NCBI RefSeq assembly: GCF_001636845.1
Contig: NZ_LITT01000011.1
Span: forward strand, 124,001-188,000
DNA: 64,000 nucleotides
Direction of reading: 5' to 3'
From: Clostridium ljungdahlii
Lineage (GTDB): Bacteria > Bacillota > Clostridia > Clostridiales > Clostridiaceae
This document shows positions 47,934 through 56,137 of this stretch, piece after piece. Below the pieces are notes generated by a model. The model did not search any database, was not told where the DNA came from, and saw only the letters and a program-made list of their open reading frames with translations. Position 1 is the stretch's first letter; every line of letters starts with the position of its first letter. Both the position numbers and the translations under genes were made by a program.

Positions 47934-48263
47934 CTTAAAGATACATTTATGCTACTAATTTCTCATTTGTATGTGATGGGTATGTGATGAAATAATTACA
48001 ATAGTATTAATAAAATATAAATTTACTGTAAACTAAAAAATATACTAGCATACTGACTGGTTATTTCTTTGAAAATGCCTTATATAGAAGTAATTAAGAC
48101 AAATAAATCGTATAAGTTGGCATTTTCCCTAATATCCTTAAAATACAAAAGCTAATCGGTGATTAACTTTAAAAATGCTGTCAATAATATAGAGACAAGT
48201 ATAAACTTTTATAAAAGTTCACGAAATAAGATGTAGGGAGTTTGAATTGGAGGCAGTGATGGT
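47934..48263. other. Divergent intergenic region
   Basis: AT-rich spacer between the G1 peptidase (minus) and a hypothetical gene (plus). It must hold both promoters, but no confident boxes or repeats were seen. GGAG at 48249-48252 is the ribosome site for 48264. Confidence 0.4.
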
Positions 48264-48728
48264 ATGGGATACAATATTATAGATATAATTAATAAGTCAA
48301 TAAATATTGCAGTTAGAAGAAAAGTTGAATATGAAGATATAGGAAAAAAGTGTAATAAACAGTCCATAAAAATAATGTCAGTTGTTTTAATGAAACAATT
48401 GGACAAAAATATTGAATATTATGAGAAGCTAAAAAAAGTAATAAGTGGTATGGAATTTGAAGAAATTGATTTTGTAATATATGATAAAATATCTTTTTTA
48501 ATAGATGAGTTTAATAGAAAAGTATATAAACCTGATATTAATAACGTTAGAGATTATTTGAAATTTTTCCTTGGCTTAGAGAAAGATGTGTATTCTTTAC
48601 TTGTTGATGTACAAGGTAGATTCGTAAAAAATACAAGTGATGTAAGTACAAAAACATATACAATATTATCCCATATTATCAATAATAAGGCTAATCATAT
48701 TTCAACTCTTGAAAAAATGCTAAAATAA
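48264..48728 (+). CDS. Hypothetical helical protein, possibly ferritin-like
   Basis: A 154-residue, almost entirely helical protein: INIAVRRKVEYEDIGKKC, VVLMKQLDKNIEYYEKLKKVI, FLGLEKDVYSLLVDVQGRF, HIINNKANHISTLEKML. Four long helices with scattered Glu and His suggest a ferritin-like or DUF2383-like bundle, but a complete set of metal ligands is not evident. Function unknown. A structured repeat starts 18 bases downstream. Confidence 0.55.
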   Translation: MGYNIIDIINKSINIAVRRKVEYEDIGKKCNKQSIKIMSVVLMKQLDKNIEYYEKLKKVISGMEFEEIDFVIYDKISFLIDEFNRKVYKPDINNVRDYLKFFLGLEKDVYSLLVDVQGRFVKNTSDVSTKTYTILSHIINNKANHISTLEKMLK

Positions 48729-48745
48729 AATTTACTAATCTAAAT

Positions 48746-48956
48746 TTTATCCGATTGCTACCATTGCTAACCCACCCATCGCACACAGTGAAAGCGACTA
48801 TCAAAGTGGGGGATAAGCACTGTTACGCACCTGGATAAGTTCTTCCCCTGAAGGATAACGTATTCTAAGTGCTAAAGGCACTAAGAATACTGTTAATAAG
48901 GTTCAGTTGGAGAGAGACATTCTTATAAGCAAACTCCATCTGAGCCTAAGAATCAC
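48746..48956. repeat. Dispersed structured repeat, short copy
   Basis: About 211 bases matching 23051-23297 at high identity except for a missing hairpin of about 35 bases. Stems GTATTCT/AGAATAC with GTGC/GCAC inside and GGTTCAG/CTGAGCC with TGGAG/CTCCA inside are preserved. It lies between a hypothetical gene and the first binding-protein gene of the cofactor locus. Confidence 0.75.
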
Positions 48957-48977
48957 CTAATGCATTTCAAAGTATAT

Positions 48978-50063
48978 TTATTTAGTAGGAGGATCATCAT
49001 TGATGATTCTATTTGCTTCTTCCTCCGAAAGGTCATAATTTAAAAACGTTTTATAAAAATTTGTAGTTTCTTTAACTATATCTATATTAGAAAACTTATC
49101 AGGGTGTATGATTTTTGCTGCCCATTGTATTTGCAATGCTTCTTCTGCACTGTATCTATCCCAGTAAAAAGCTCCATCTGGATTGAAGTATACTTTTGAA
49201 TTCTTAACAGCATTTACTTTTTGCCAGGAAGGATCCTTTAATAAATTGTTTATATTTTTTTTACCATTACTTACTTTCATTAATGTATTGCTGCTTAATA
49301 TTACAATATCTGGATTCCACTTTAATATTTGTTCCATAGATACTTGTTTATTATTTCCTTTTACTTCTGAAGCTGCATTTACTCCACCAGCTGCTTCTAT
49401 CCAGGAATTAATTATTGTATTGTTTCCATCTACAGTTATCGGTGAAAGTGAAGTTACATGGAGAACTTTAGGTCTTTGTTCCTTAGGTATTTTAGACGTT
49501 ATGCTGGTTATAGTATTGAGTTTGCCATCTAAATAGGATACATATTCATCTGCTTTTTTCTTTGAGTCTGGTCCTAAAATATCACCTGTAAGTTTAACGC
49601 ATTTTTTTAAACTATTAAAATCAGTAAAGTTTAATTCTACAGTTGGAATTCCTGAGTCTGATATTTTATTTACATTTTTATCGTTTAAGGGTGTAAACAC
49701 AATGTCAGGTTTTGCTTTTATAAGTTCTTCTGTATTGACACCGTCTGAAGTAAATGCTGTTACTGCATTTTTCATTTGAGGATTTACTTTGTAGAGCCAG
49801 GGCCTTCCCTTTTCTGTGAGAATGGTGGCAACAATTTTATTTCCTTGGCCTAAAATACACAGGACCTCATTATGAGCTTGCCAGGAGTCTCCTATCTTTT
49901 TAATGTTTAAAGGCACGTCCACTTTTCGCCCAGCAGTATCGGTAATCGTTTTCGTCTGTTTGCTTTTTTCACTTGTTTTTTTTGATGTATCACCATTATT
50001 GCATCCGGTTATTAAAAAAATAATTGCAAAAACAGTAATGAGTATAAATTTTAGTTTCTTCAT
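48978..50063 (-). CDS. Lipoprotein binding protein, FepB/BtuF type (SBP 1)
   Basis: A 361-residue class III substrate-binding protein. The signal peptide ends in the lipobox LITGC. The two lobes carry the usual blocks (TDTAGRKVDVPLNIKKI, VNTEELIKAKPDIVFTPL, SMEQILKWNPDIVILSS), joined by a long helix. Such proteins capture siderophores, haem, cobalamin or other metal chelates for FecCD permeases. It is divergent from the MoeA-like operon and shares the 500-base region with it. It is clearly paralogous to the protein at 60340. The ligand is unknown. Confidence 0.85.
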   Translation of the reverse strand: MKKLKFILITVFAIIFLITGCNNGDTSKKTSEKSKQTKTITDTAGRKVDVPLNIKKIGDSWQAHNEVLCILGQGNKIVATILTEKGRPWLYKVNPQMKNAVTAFTSDGVNTEELIKAKPDIVFTPLNDKNVNKISDSGIPTVELNFTDFNSLKKCVKLTGDILGPDSKKKADEYVSYLDGKLNTITSITSKIPKEQRPKVLHVTSLSPITVDGNNTIINSWIEAAGGVNAASEVKGNNKQVSMEQILKWNPDIVILSSNTLMKVSNGKKNINNLLKDPSWQKVNAVKNSKVYFNPDGAFYWDRYSAEEALQIQWAAKIIHPDKFSNIDIVKETTNFYKTFLNYDLSEEEANRIINDDPPTK

Positions 50064-50320
50064 AAGTTAACACATCCTTCTTAAATTATTTAGCTATAGC
50101 TAAGTACCATAAAGATCCATTACAATATGTATTAATTTACAGAGTATATTAAACTTTTAGGGAAAATATGGATTTAATAGTATAATAATGTACTATGTTT
50201 ATTATAATATAATAATTTTTATTACACAATTGGTTTTAAGATTAAACAGATCTAAATATGACATATCATGCTTAGAACAAAATATAACATATACTTTATA
50301 TTATATTTTGTTATGTTTTG

Positions 50321-50349
50321 TTGCAAACTTAATGAGAATAGAATATAAT
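50321..50349 (+). promoter_or_regulatory. Promoter of the MoeA/FecCD operon
   Basis: TTGCAA (50321-50326), 17 bases, TATAAT (50344-50349). The same promoter with the same spacing occurs at 55862-55890, and the flanking bases are similar, so the whole leader was duplicated. Confidence 0.75.
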
Positions 50350-50378
50350 ATAAATATGTTAAAATAGTAATAAATGTT

Positions 50379-50475
50379 ATTACGTAACTGGCGAAATAGG
50401 AATTGACTGCAGGGAGTGTAATATTAAGTTAAGACAGAGCCGAGCGCCTGGGCGATAAAATGTCTGGGCGTTTTT
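50379..50475 (+). promoter_or_regulatory. ZTP (pfl) riboswitch-like leader with terminator
   Basis: The layout fits the ZTP/ZMP class: P1 ATTACG (50379-50384) with TGTAAT (50417-50422), ACTGGCG just inside, GGGAG before the closing strand, then GAGCCGAGCGCCTGGGC. P3 is a 10-bp stem (50444-50453 with 50462-50471) followed by T5, so the aptamer end doubles as a terminator. P2 is weak. ZTP switches usually control folate and purine genes. Here the downstream gene is a MoeA-like protein. Confidence 0.65.
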
Positions 50476-50477
50476 GC

Positions 50478-50521
50478 TTTATCCGATGACTACCTGCTCT
50501 GATACCAAGAACTCTGTTTAT
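50478..50521. mobile_element. Short TTTATCCGAT element
   Basis: Inverted relative to 46523-46712, it matches that element's left 25 and right 22 bases with the middle missing. It lies directly after the riboswitch terminator. Confidence 0.5.
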
Positions 50522-50565
50522 AGAATACTTACATAAATTATGATAGTAATGGGGGATGGTAAGTA

Positions 50566-51783
50566 ATGAAAAACAAAAATGAGGAACATATATCACTACC
50601 TGGAAATGAGGCTCTAAAGAGAATAATGGAAAGATGTGATTTAAAATCACGAATAGAAACAGTATCTCTAATTGATGGATTAGGAAGAGTGTGTGCTTAT
50701 GACATTGCATCTATGAATACACTGCCTAATAGTCTTACTAGTAGGCTAGACGGAATAGCTGTATATTACCATGATTTTGAGAATGGAATACCTGATACTT
50801 CTAGTTGGAAAAGAGGAGTACAATATGAGTTTGCAAATACTGGAATTGGCATTAAAAAGGATTATGATACCGTTATCAGAATAGAAGAAGTTGAAATAGA
50901 CAAATCAGATAACATAAAAATATTAAAGGCACCAACAGTAAAAGGAGAGCTTACTCAGCCTGTAGGACAAAAAATGAGAAAAGGTGATGTACTTGTAAAA
51001 TCCCATACGTTACTTACACCATCCCACCTTGAAATACTTGCTATGGGGGGAATTGATAAGATTGACGTGTTGCAAAAACCTGTAGTAGCTATTATACCTA
51101 CAGGTAACGAATTGGTTCCTATAGGAACACCCTTACCCTTGGGCAAAAATGTTGAATCTAATAGTATAATGATGAGAACAAAAGTTGTTCTTTGGGGAGG
51201 ACAGCCGCTAGTTTATGATATCGTTCCAGATAATCCTAAAAAAATTATAAATACACTTCTTGATGCTTTAAAGAAGGCGGATATTGTAATAATCAATGGA
51301 GGATCATCAAAAGGTACTGAGGACTATAATATAAAAATGTTAGGAGAAGTAGGAGAAGTACTAGCTCATGAAGTAGAACATGGACCAGGCAAACATACTT
51401 CATTTACCGTGGCTTATGGAAAGCCTGTAATTGGCATCGTAGGGCCACCAATCGGAGCCGAGTACACGGTAGATTGGTATATTATGCCTCTTATCAATAA
51501 ATATCTTTTTCAACCAACCATAAAGCCGCAAAGGTTACAAGTAGTTCTTACAAAGCCAATTGTATCAAAGCCTCCGTTCGATTTTTATGTACGTATTATT
51601 GTAAAATATGAGGACGGGCAGTATAAAGGTACGCCAGTAACTGGTCGTGACAGGCCTGTTGTTGAGGGATTGATTCATGCAAATGCTCATTTATGTATAC
51701 CAGGAAATGTTGACGGATATGAAGCAGGAGATAGAGTTGAAGTTGAGCTGCGCTGTCCTATCGAACTTATAACAAGAAATTAA
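50566..51783 (+). CDS. MoeA-like molybdopterin-binding protein
   Basis: A 405-residue protein with MoeA domain order. The N-terminal part has SRLDGIAV in place of the usual AMDGYA. The MPT-binding fold carries IIPTGNELVPIGTPL and IINGGSSKGTEDYN. A C-terminal beta domain ends near RVEVELRCPIEL. MoeA inserts molybdenum or tungsten into adenylylated molybdopterin. This copy diverges at key positions (PTGNEL for PTGDEL), and no other Moco genes are nearby. Being first in a transport operon, it may handle a related metal compound instead. GGGGGATGG lies before ATG. Confidence 0.8.
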   Translation: MKNKNEEHISLPGNEALKRIMERCDLKSRIETVSLIDGLGRVCAYDIASMNTLPNSLTSRLDGIAVYYHDFENGIPDTSSWKRGVQYEFANTGIGIKKDYDTVIRIEEVEIDKSDNIKILKAPTVKGELTQPVGQKMRKGDVLVKSHTLLTPSHLEILAMGGIDKIDVLQKPVVAIIPTGNELVPIGTPLPLGKNVESNSIMMRTKVVLWGGQPLVYDIVPDNPKKIINTLLDALKKADIVIINGGSSKGTEDYNIKMLGEVGEVLAHEVEHGPGKHTSFTVAYGKPVIGIVGPPIGAEYTVDWYIMPLINKYLFQPTIKPQRLQVVLTKPIVSKPPFDFYVRIIVKYEDGQYKGTPVTGRDRPVVEGLIHANAHLCIPGNVDGYEAGDRVEVELRCPIELITRN

Positions 51784-51855
51784 ATTATTAAATAATAAGT
51801 AATAAAAGACAATTTTGTAAGGTGACTAATTATAGTTTAAAAGGAGGACAAGTAT

Positions 51856-52932
51856 ATGTTAGAAGAAATGAAACTGGCTAATTCGTCTGAAAAATCTGTA
51901 TCAAAATCGAAGCAGGAAAGATCAAAAACGACTTATATTATGATAATTATTGCCTTATTACCGATATTTTCTTTTTTCATTTCCTTAGCTATAGGCAGAT
52001 ATCCTATATCAGTATCACAATTCTTTAATGTTATATTATCAAATGTTTCAGGGACGGATAATTCAAAATATGCAACTATTAGCACAGTTTTATTTAACGT
52101 CAGGATTCCTAGGATTTTGTCTGCATTACTGGTTGGAGCAGGCTTAGCTATAGCTGGTTCTGCATATCAGGGCTTATTTAAAAATCCAATGGTATCTCCA
52201 GATATACTTGGAGCTTCTTCTGGTGCGGGATTTGGTGCGGCATTTGGAATACTTTTATCATTTAACAGCTTTGGTGTACAGATTTCAGCATTTCTATTTG
52301 GACTTGCAGCAGTCAGCATAACCTATTTAATAAGTTTAATCATAGGAAGAGGTAATAATGCTACATTAGTACTTGTGCTTACAGGTATGGTTGTTTCAGC
52401 TTTATTCTCTTCTTTTATTTCTATAACAAAATATGTGGCTGATCCCTATGACAAACTCCCGGCTATAACTTTCTATTTGATGGGAGGATTATCTTCTGTC
52501 ACTATGAAAGACATCAAAATATTATCGATACCATTTGTAATAGGAATTATACCGTTAATTTTATTGAGGTGGAAACTTAATGTGCTTTCCTTTGGTGATG
52601 AAGAATCAAAATCTTTAGGTGTAGATACTTCAAAGTTAAGAATAGTTATAATACTTTGTTCAACTCTAATTACTGCTGGAGCTGTATCAATCAGTGGAAT
52701 TATTGGCTGGATAGGACTTGTAATACCCCATATAGCAAGAATGTTTGTGGGACCTAATTTTAAAGCCTTATTGCCTGCTTCCTTGTTGATTGGAGGTACA
52801 TTCCTCTTATTAGTTGATGACATAGCTAGATGTGCTTTTTCTATGGAGATTCCATTAGGAATTCTTACATCATTAATTGGAGCACCATTTTTTATTTATC
52901 TTTTGATTAAAGGAAGGAGAGGATGGATATGA
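51856..52932 (+). CDS. FecCD-family ABC transporter permease
   Basis: A 358-residue permease with about nine or ten helices. Family blocks: VRIPRILSALLVGAGLAIAGSAYQGLFKNPMVSPDILGASSGAG, and GIIGWIGLVIPHIARMFVG near the coupling region. It is the only FecCD permease in the window, although five FepB-type lipoproteins are present. Immediately after its stop, the sequence resembles the start of the ATPase gene at 54966, suggesting a lost ATPase. Confidence 0.93.
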   Translation: MLEEMKLANSSEKSVSKSKQERSKTTYIMIIIALLPIFSFFISLAIGRYPISVSQFFNVILSNVSGTDNSKYATISTVLFNVRIPRILSALLVGAGLAIAGSAYQGLFKNPMVSPDILGASSGAGFGAAFGILLSFNSFGVQISAFLFGLAAVSITYLISLIIGRGNNATLVLVLTGMVVSALFSSFISITKYVADPYDKLPAITFYLMGGLSSVTMKDIKILSIPFVIGIIPLILLRWKLNVLSFGDEESKSLGVDTSKLRIVIILCSTLITAGAVSISGIIGWIGLVIPHIARMFVGPNFKALLPASLLIGGTFLLLVDDIARCAFSMEIPLGILTSLIGAPFFIYLLIKGRRGWI

Positions 52933-52957
52933 AATTAGTAATGAGAGGGTTAAATAT

Positions 52958-53272
52958 ATGGAGATAAAAGAAGTAATAAATAATTATTGGTCAAAAAGAG
53001 CTGATGAATTTAGTGAATGCCGTCTTAAAAGATCTTGAAGGTTTTCAGCGTAAAGTGTGGACAGATATAATTAGGGAAGTAGTTCCTGATGGGATGTGGA
53101 TGTGTTGATTCAAAATGGTATTAATAAAATAACTATTAACACAGAAATTAGTAAGCGTGTATATATGGATGATCAATCTTTAAAAACAGAAAACAGTGAA
53201 ACAACTTATTGCAAAAGCAAAAATGACTCTGATTCGCAGATGTTTATGGTATGTGCTGCAAAAGATAGATAA
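52958..53272 (+). pseudogene. Class I SAM-dependent methyltransferase, decayed
   Basis: The pieces are MEIKEVINNYWSKRADEFSE, then in another frame LEGFQRKVWTDIIREVVPDG, then DVLIQNGINKITINTEISK and a tail ending QMFMVCAAKDR before TAA at 53270. The first two pieces match the opening of class I methyltransferases up to the glycine-rich motif I, but that motif and the catalytic core are deleted. At least one frameshift and one large deletion are needed to explain it. It suggests the ancestral locus also methylated its product or ligand. Confidence 0.7.
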
Positions 53273-53315
53273 AGTAAAATTAAGATTTTAATAAAGTAAG
53301 GGGATAGATTACATT

Positions 53316-53849
53316 ATGAAAAAAATTTTTTTTACTGGTGAGAAGGGGATAGGTAAATCTACACTATTAGAAAAAGTTATTAAAAATATAGATTGCTCTA
53401 TAGGCGGATTTATTCAAGAAAAAGAGTTTACAGAAGGAATGAAAATTTTTAAAGTTATTTCACTTTATAGTATGAATGATAATTATATTATTGGCAGATA
53501 TGATGTAAAAAAGGAAAAAATGGATATAGATATGGATATATTCAATGTTATATCTAATGATATACTTTTAAAAAGCTTATATAATAGAGATTTAATAGTA
53601 CTTGATGAATTAGGTTTTATGGAGGAAAATGCACCATTATTCAAAGATACCATTTTTAAAATACTTAATAGTGATAAACCTGTTATAGGAGTATTAAAAG
53701 AATGTGATGGAGATTTTGTACAGAAAATAGCAAAGAGAGAAGACGTACAAGTAATTAGAATTAATAAAAATAATAGAAATTTTGTGAAAGGTAAAATTCT
53801 TCAGATTTTACGAGAAAATGATGTAAGGCTGAAGAAAAATATAAGTTAA
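53316..53849 (+). CDS. THEP1-like P-loop NTPase
   Basis: A 177-residue nucleoside-triphosphatase-type protein: Walker A GEKGIGKST at residues 8-16, Walker B LIVLDELGFME, and a C-terminal KGKILQILREN. THEP1-like enzymes hydrolyse NTPs in vitro; the role in vivo is unclear. Its position within the transport/cofactor locus suggests work on a nucleotide-linked cofactor or chaperone, which is inference. Confidence 0.75.
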   Translation: MKKIFFTGEKGIGKSTLLEKVIKNIDCSIGGFIQEKEFTEGMKIFKVISLYSMNDNYIIGRYDVKKEKMDIDMDIFNVISNDILLKSLYNRDLIVLDELGFMEENAPLFKDTIFKILNSDKPVIGVLKECDGDFVQKIAKREDVQVIRINKNNRNFVKGKILQILRENDVRLKKNIS

Positions 53850-53872
53850 AAAAATCATGGGGGGAAGAAAAA

Positions 53873-54913
53873 ATGAAAAAAATATCTAAAATTTTAATTC
53901 TATTACTAATAGTATGTACCTTTGGAGCGTGTGGAAAAAGCACAACTTCTACAAGCACAACTACTGCAGATAGTAATAAAAAAATTACTGTTACTGATGG
54001 ATTAGGAAGAAAAGTAGAACTATCCAAGCCAGCTGAAAAGATATTAAGTGCATATCCTATAGCAACACAAATATTATGTGCCTTAGGGGAACAAAATAAT
54101 ATTTTGGGTGTAGATGGAAAAATTGTAAAAAACCCATTAGGTTCTTCACCGAAGGCAGGTGCAAGTAAATTAGCTGCTTCTAAAGGCAACAATGAGTTAA
54201 ATGTAGAACAAGTAGCAGCTGCTAAACCAGATATTGTTTTTATACAGAAAAAGGATAAACAAGTTATACCAAACCTTGAGAAATCTAATATTAAAGTTTT
54301 TGTTGTAAATGCGGAGGACCTTGATAAATTAAAATCTACTGTCAAAGATTTAGGAATAGTCACTGGCAAAGAAAAAAAAGCAGATGAATTTATGGATTAT
54401 TATACAAAAAAGTTAGATTCTATTAATAATAAACTTAAAGGTGTAGATCAAAAAAATAAGCCTAAAGTTTATATGGCAGGAGGAAGTATGTATTTAACCC
54501 CAGGAAAGAATATGTTTCAAAATTCATTCATTGAATTAGGCGGCGGAATAAATGTGGCAGGTTCTTTAAGCAAAAGTGCTAAGTGGAGTGAAATATCTGC
54601 AGAGCAGTTAATTAGCTGGAATCCTGATATAATAATTCTCACACAATATTCTGGAGTAAAACCTCAGGATGTACTTAATAATGCTGGCTTAAAAGATATA
54701 AATGCTGTAAAAAATAAAAAAGTTTATTTGATACCTTCAAAAATGAGTTCATGGGATATGCCTTGTCCACAGACGATTTTAGGAATAATGTGGTTAAGTA
54801 CAAAAACAAATCCTGAAGTATTTAAAGATACAAACATAACAAAAGAAGTAGATGATTTTTATCAAAAATTTTATGGAACTACTTATACAAAGCTTGGTGG
54901 TACTTTAGACTAA
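53873..54913 (+). CDS. Lipoprotein binding protein, FepB/BtuF type (SBP 2)
   Basis: A 346-residue class III binding protein. Signal peptide with lipobox FGAC, then Ser/Thr linker, KITVTDGLGRKVELSKPAEKIL, NVEQVAAAKPDIVFIQ and ISAEQLISWNPDIIILTQY. GGGGGAAG lies before ATG. It directly precedes the ABC ATPase, so it is the most likely partner of the FecCD permease. Confidence 0.88.
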   Translation: MKKISKILILLLIVCTFGACGKSTTSTSTTTADSNKKITVTDGLGRKVELSKPAEKILSAYPIATQILCALGEQNNILGVDGKIVKNPLGSSPKAGASKLAASKGNNELNVEQVAAAKPDIVFIQKKDKQVIPNLEKSNIKVFVVNAEDLDKLKSTVKDLGIVTGKEKKADEFMDYYTKKLDSINNKLKGVDQKNKPKVYMAGGSMYLTPGKNMFQNSFIELGGGINVAGSLSKSAKWSEISAEQLISWNPDIIILTQYSGVKPQDVLNNAGLKDINAVKNKKVYLIPSKMSSWDMPCPQTILGIMWLSTKTNPEVFKDTNITKEVDDFYQKFYGTTYTKLGGTLD

Positions 54914-54965
54914 AATAGAAACGTCCTAAATGTCATAATTTAATAAAAGGGAGGAGAGGACGGAT

Positions 54966-55747
54966 ATGAAGTTAGAAATAAAAAATGTTAGTTGTGGTTA
55001 TAGTACAAAAGTTGTTGTAAAAGATATATCCATGAGTGTGAGTTCAGGAGAAATATTGTGTTTATTGGGGCCAAATGGTGTAGGCAAAACTACTTTTTTA
55101 AGACTATATTGGGTTTTTTAAAGCTTAAAGGTGGAGAAATACTTTTAGACGGAGAAAATATACATAACTGGTCTAGAAAACAGTTGGCTAAAAATATTGG
55201 TTATGTACCACAGGCTCATACACCTCCTTTTCCCTACAAGGTTTTTGACGTAGTATTGATGGGCAGAACTGCTCACCTTTCAATGTTTTCTTCTCCTACA
55301 AAAGAGGATAAAGATATTGCTGAGGAGGCTATAGATATCTTAAATATATCCTATTTAAAAGAAAAGATATATACGGAAATAAGCGGTGGGGAAAGGCAAA
55401 TGGTTTTAATTGCTAGAGCACTTGCACAATGTCCTAAAATGCTCATAATGGATGAACCAACTTCTAATTTGGACTTCGGAAATCAAATTAGAGTATTAGA
55501 TCAAATAAAAAAGCTTTCTAAAAGAGGATTGGCAGTTGTTATGACTTCACATTATCCTAATCATGCATTTATATGCTCTACGAAAGTGGCGTTTATGCAA
55601 AGAAACAATGTATTTACAGTAGGTAATGTAGATGAAGTTGTTACAGAGGATATGCTTAAAGAAGCATATGGTATTGATGTAAAGATTATTAGCATACCTA
55701 ATTCAAATGGAGAAGAGATGAAAGCTTGTGTACCTGTGATCAATTAA
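54966..55747 (+). pseudogene. FecE/BtuD-type ABC ATPase, frameshifted
   Basis: The natural start [18 protein letters not shown] at 54966 leads to Walker [11 protein letters not shown], then the frame ends at a TAA near 55120. From the T-tract at 55094-55099 the other frame continues: [21 protein letters not shown], the signature SGGERQMVLIARALA, Walker B LIMDEPTSNLD and SHYP. One T more or three less in the tract restores a 260-residue ATPase of normal length. All other motifs are intact, so this is a fresh mutation or a sequencing error. It would power the FecCD permease. Confidence 0.88.
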
Positions 55748-55861
55748 AATGCATGATAGAATAATTAAATAAAATTATCAATATATAAATAAATATAAAT
55801 CAATATAAATTAACTAAAATAATATATATTATATTTTTTAAATATGTTATGTTATGTTTTG
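55748..55861. other. AT-rich spacer before the second leader
   Basis: No ORF or clear terminator between the ATPase and the second promoter. It resembles the AT-rich sequence upstream of the first leader. Confidence 0.4.
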
Positions 55862-55890
55862 TTGCAAATTTAACAAAAATATAATATAAT
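55862..55890 (+). promoter_or_regulatory. Promoter of the second cofactor operon
   Basis: TTGCAA (55862-55867), 17 bases, TATAAT (55885-55890), the same boxes and spacing as at 50321-50349. Confidence 0.75.
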
Positions 55891-55919
55891 ATAAATATGT
55901 TATATATGTAATAGTATTT

Positions 55920-56016
55920 ATTACACAACTGGCGATAATAGAATTGACCAGAAATAATGTGATAGTAATTTAAGACAAACAAGAGCGCCTGGACCATATA
56001 ACGTCTAGGTGCTTTT
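55920..56016 (+). promoter_or_regulatory. Degenerate ZTP-like leader with terminator
   Basis: A paralogue of the leader at 50379: P1 ATTACA (55920-55925) with TGTGAT (55958-55963), CTGGCG (55929-55934), and P3 GCGCCTGGAC (55985-55994) with 56003-56012, followed by T4. The conserved GGGAG before the P1 closing strand is missing (AGAAATAA instead), and GCCGAGCG is reduced to AAGAGCG. Ligand binding may be altered or lost, although the terminator hairpin is intact. Confidence 0.55.
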
Positions 56017-56137
56017 GTTATATAAAAATACTTATATAAATCATAATAAAAATAGATTGAGACATTGCTACGAGAATGTTTAAATCTCTAAAATATTGAA
56101 GATTAAATTTTTTGCATGCAGAAAGGGAGAAGTACAC

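Noticed and set aside
53761-54369. 202-codon minus-strand ORF opposite SBP 2
   Set aside because: It overlaps a clear lipoprotein gene in antisense, has no ribosome site, and its composition reflects the complementary codons.
55058-55120. ABC ATPase start at 55058 ([14 protein letters not shown])
   Set aside because: This reads Walker A DNA in the wrong frame. The true start at 54966 has a ribosome site and encodes GPNGVGKTT.
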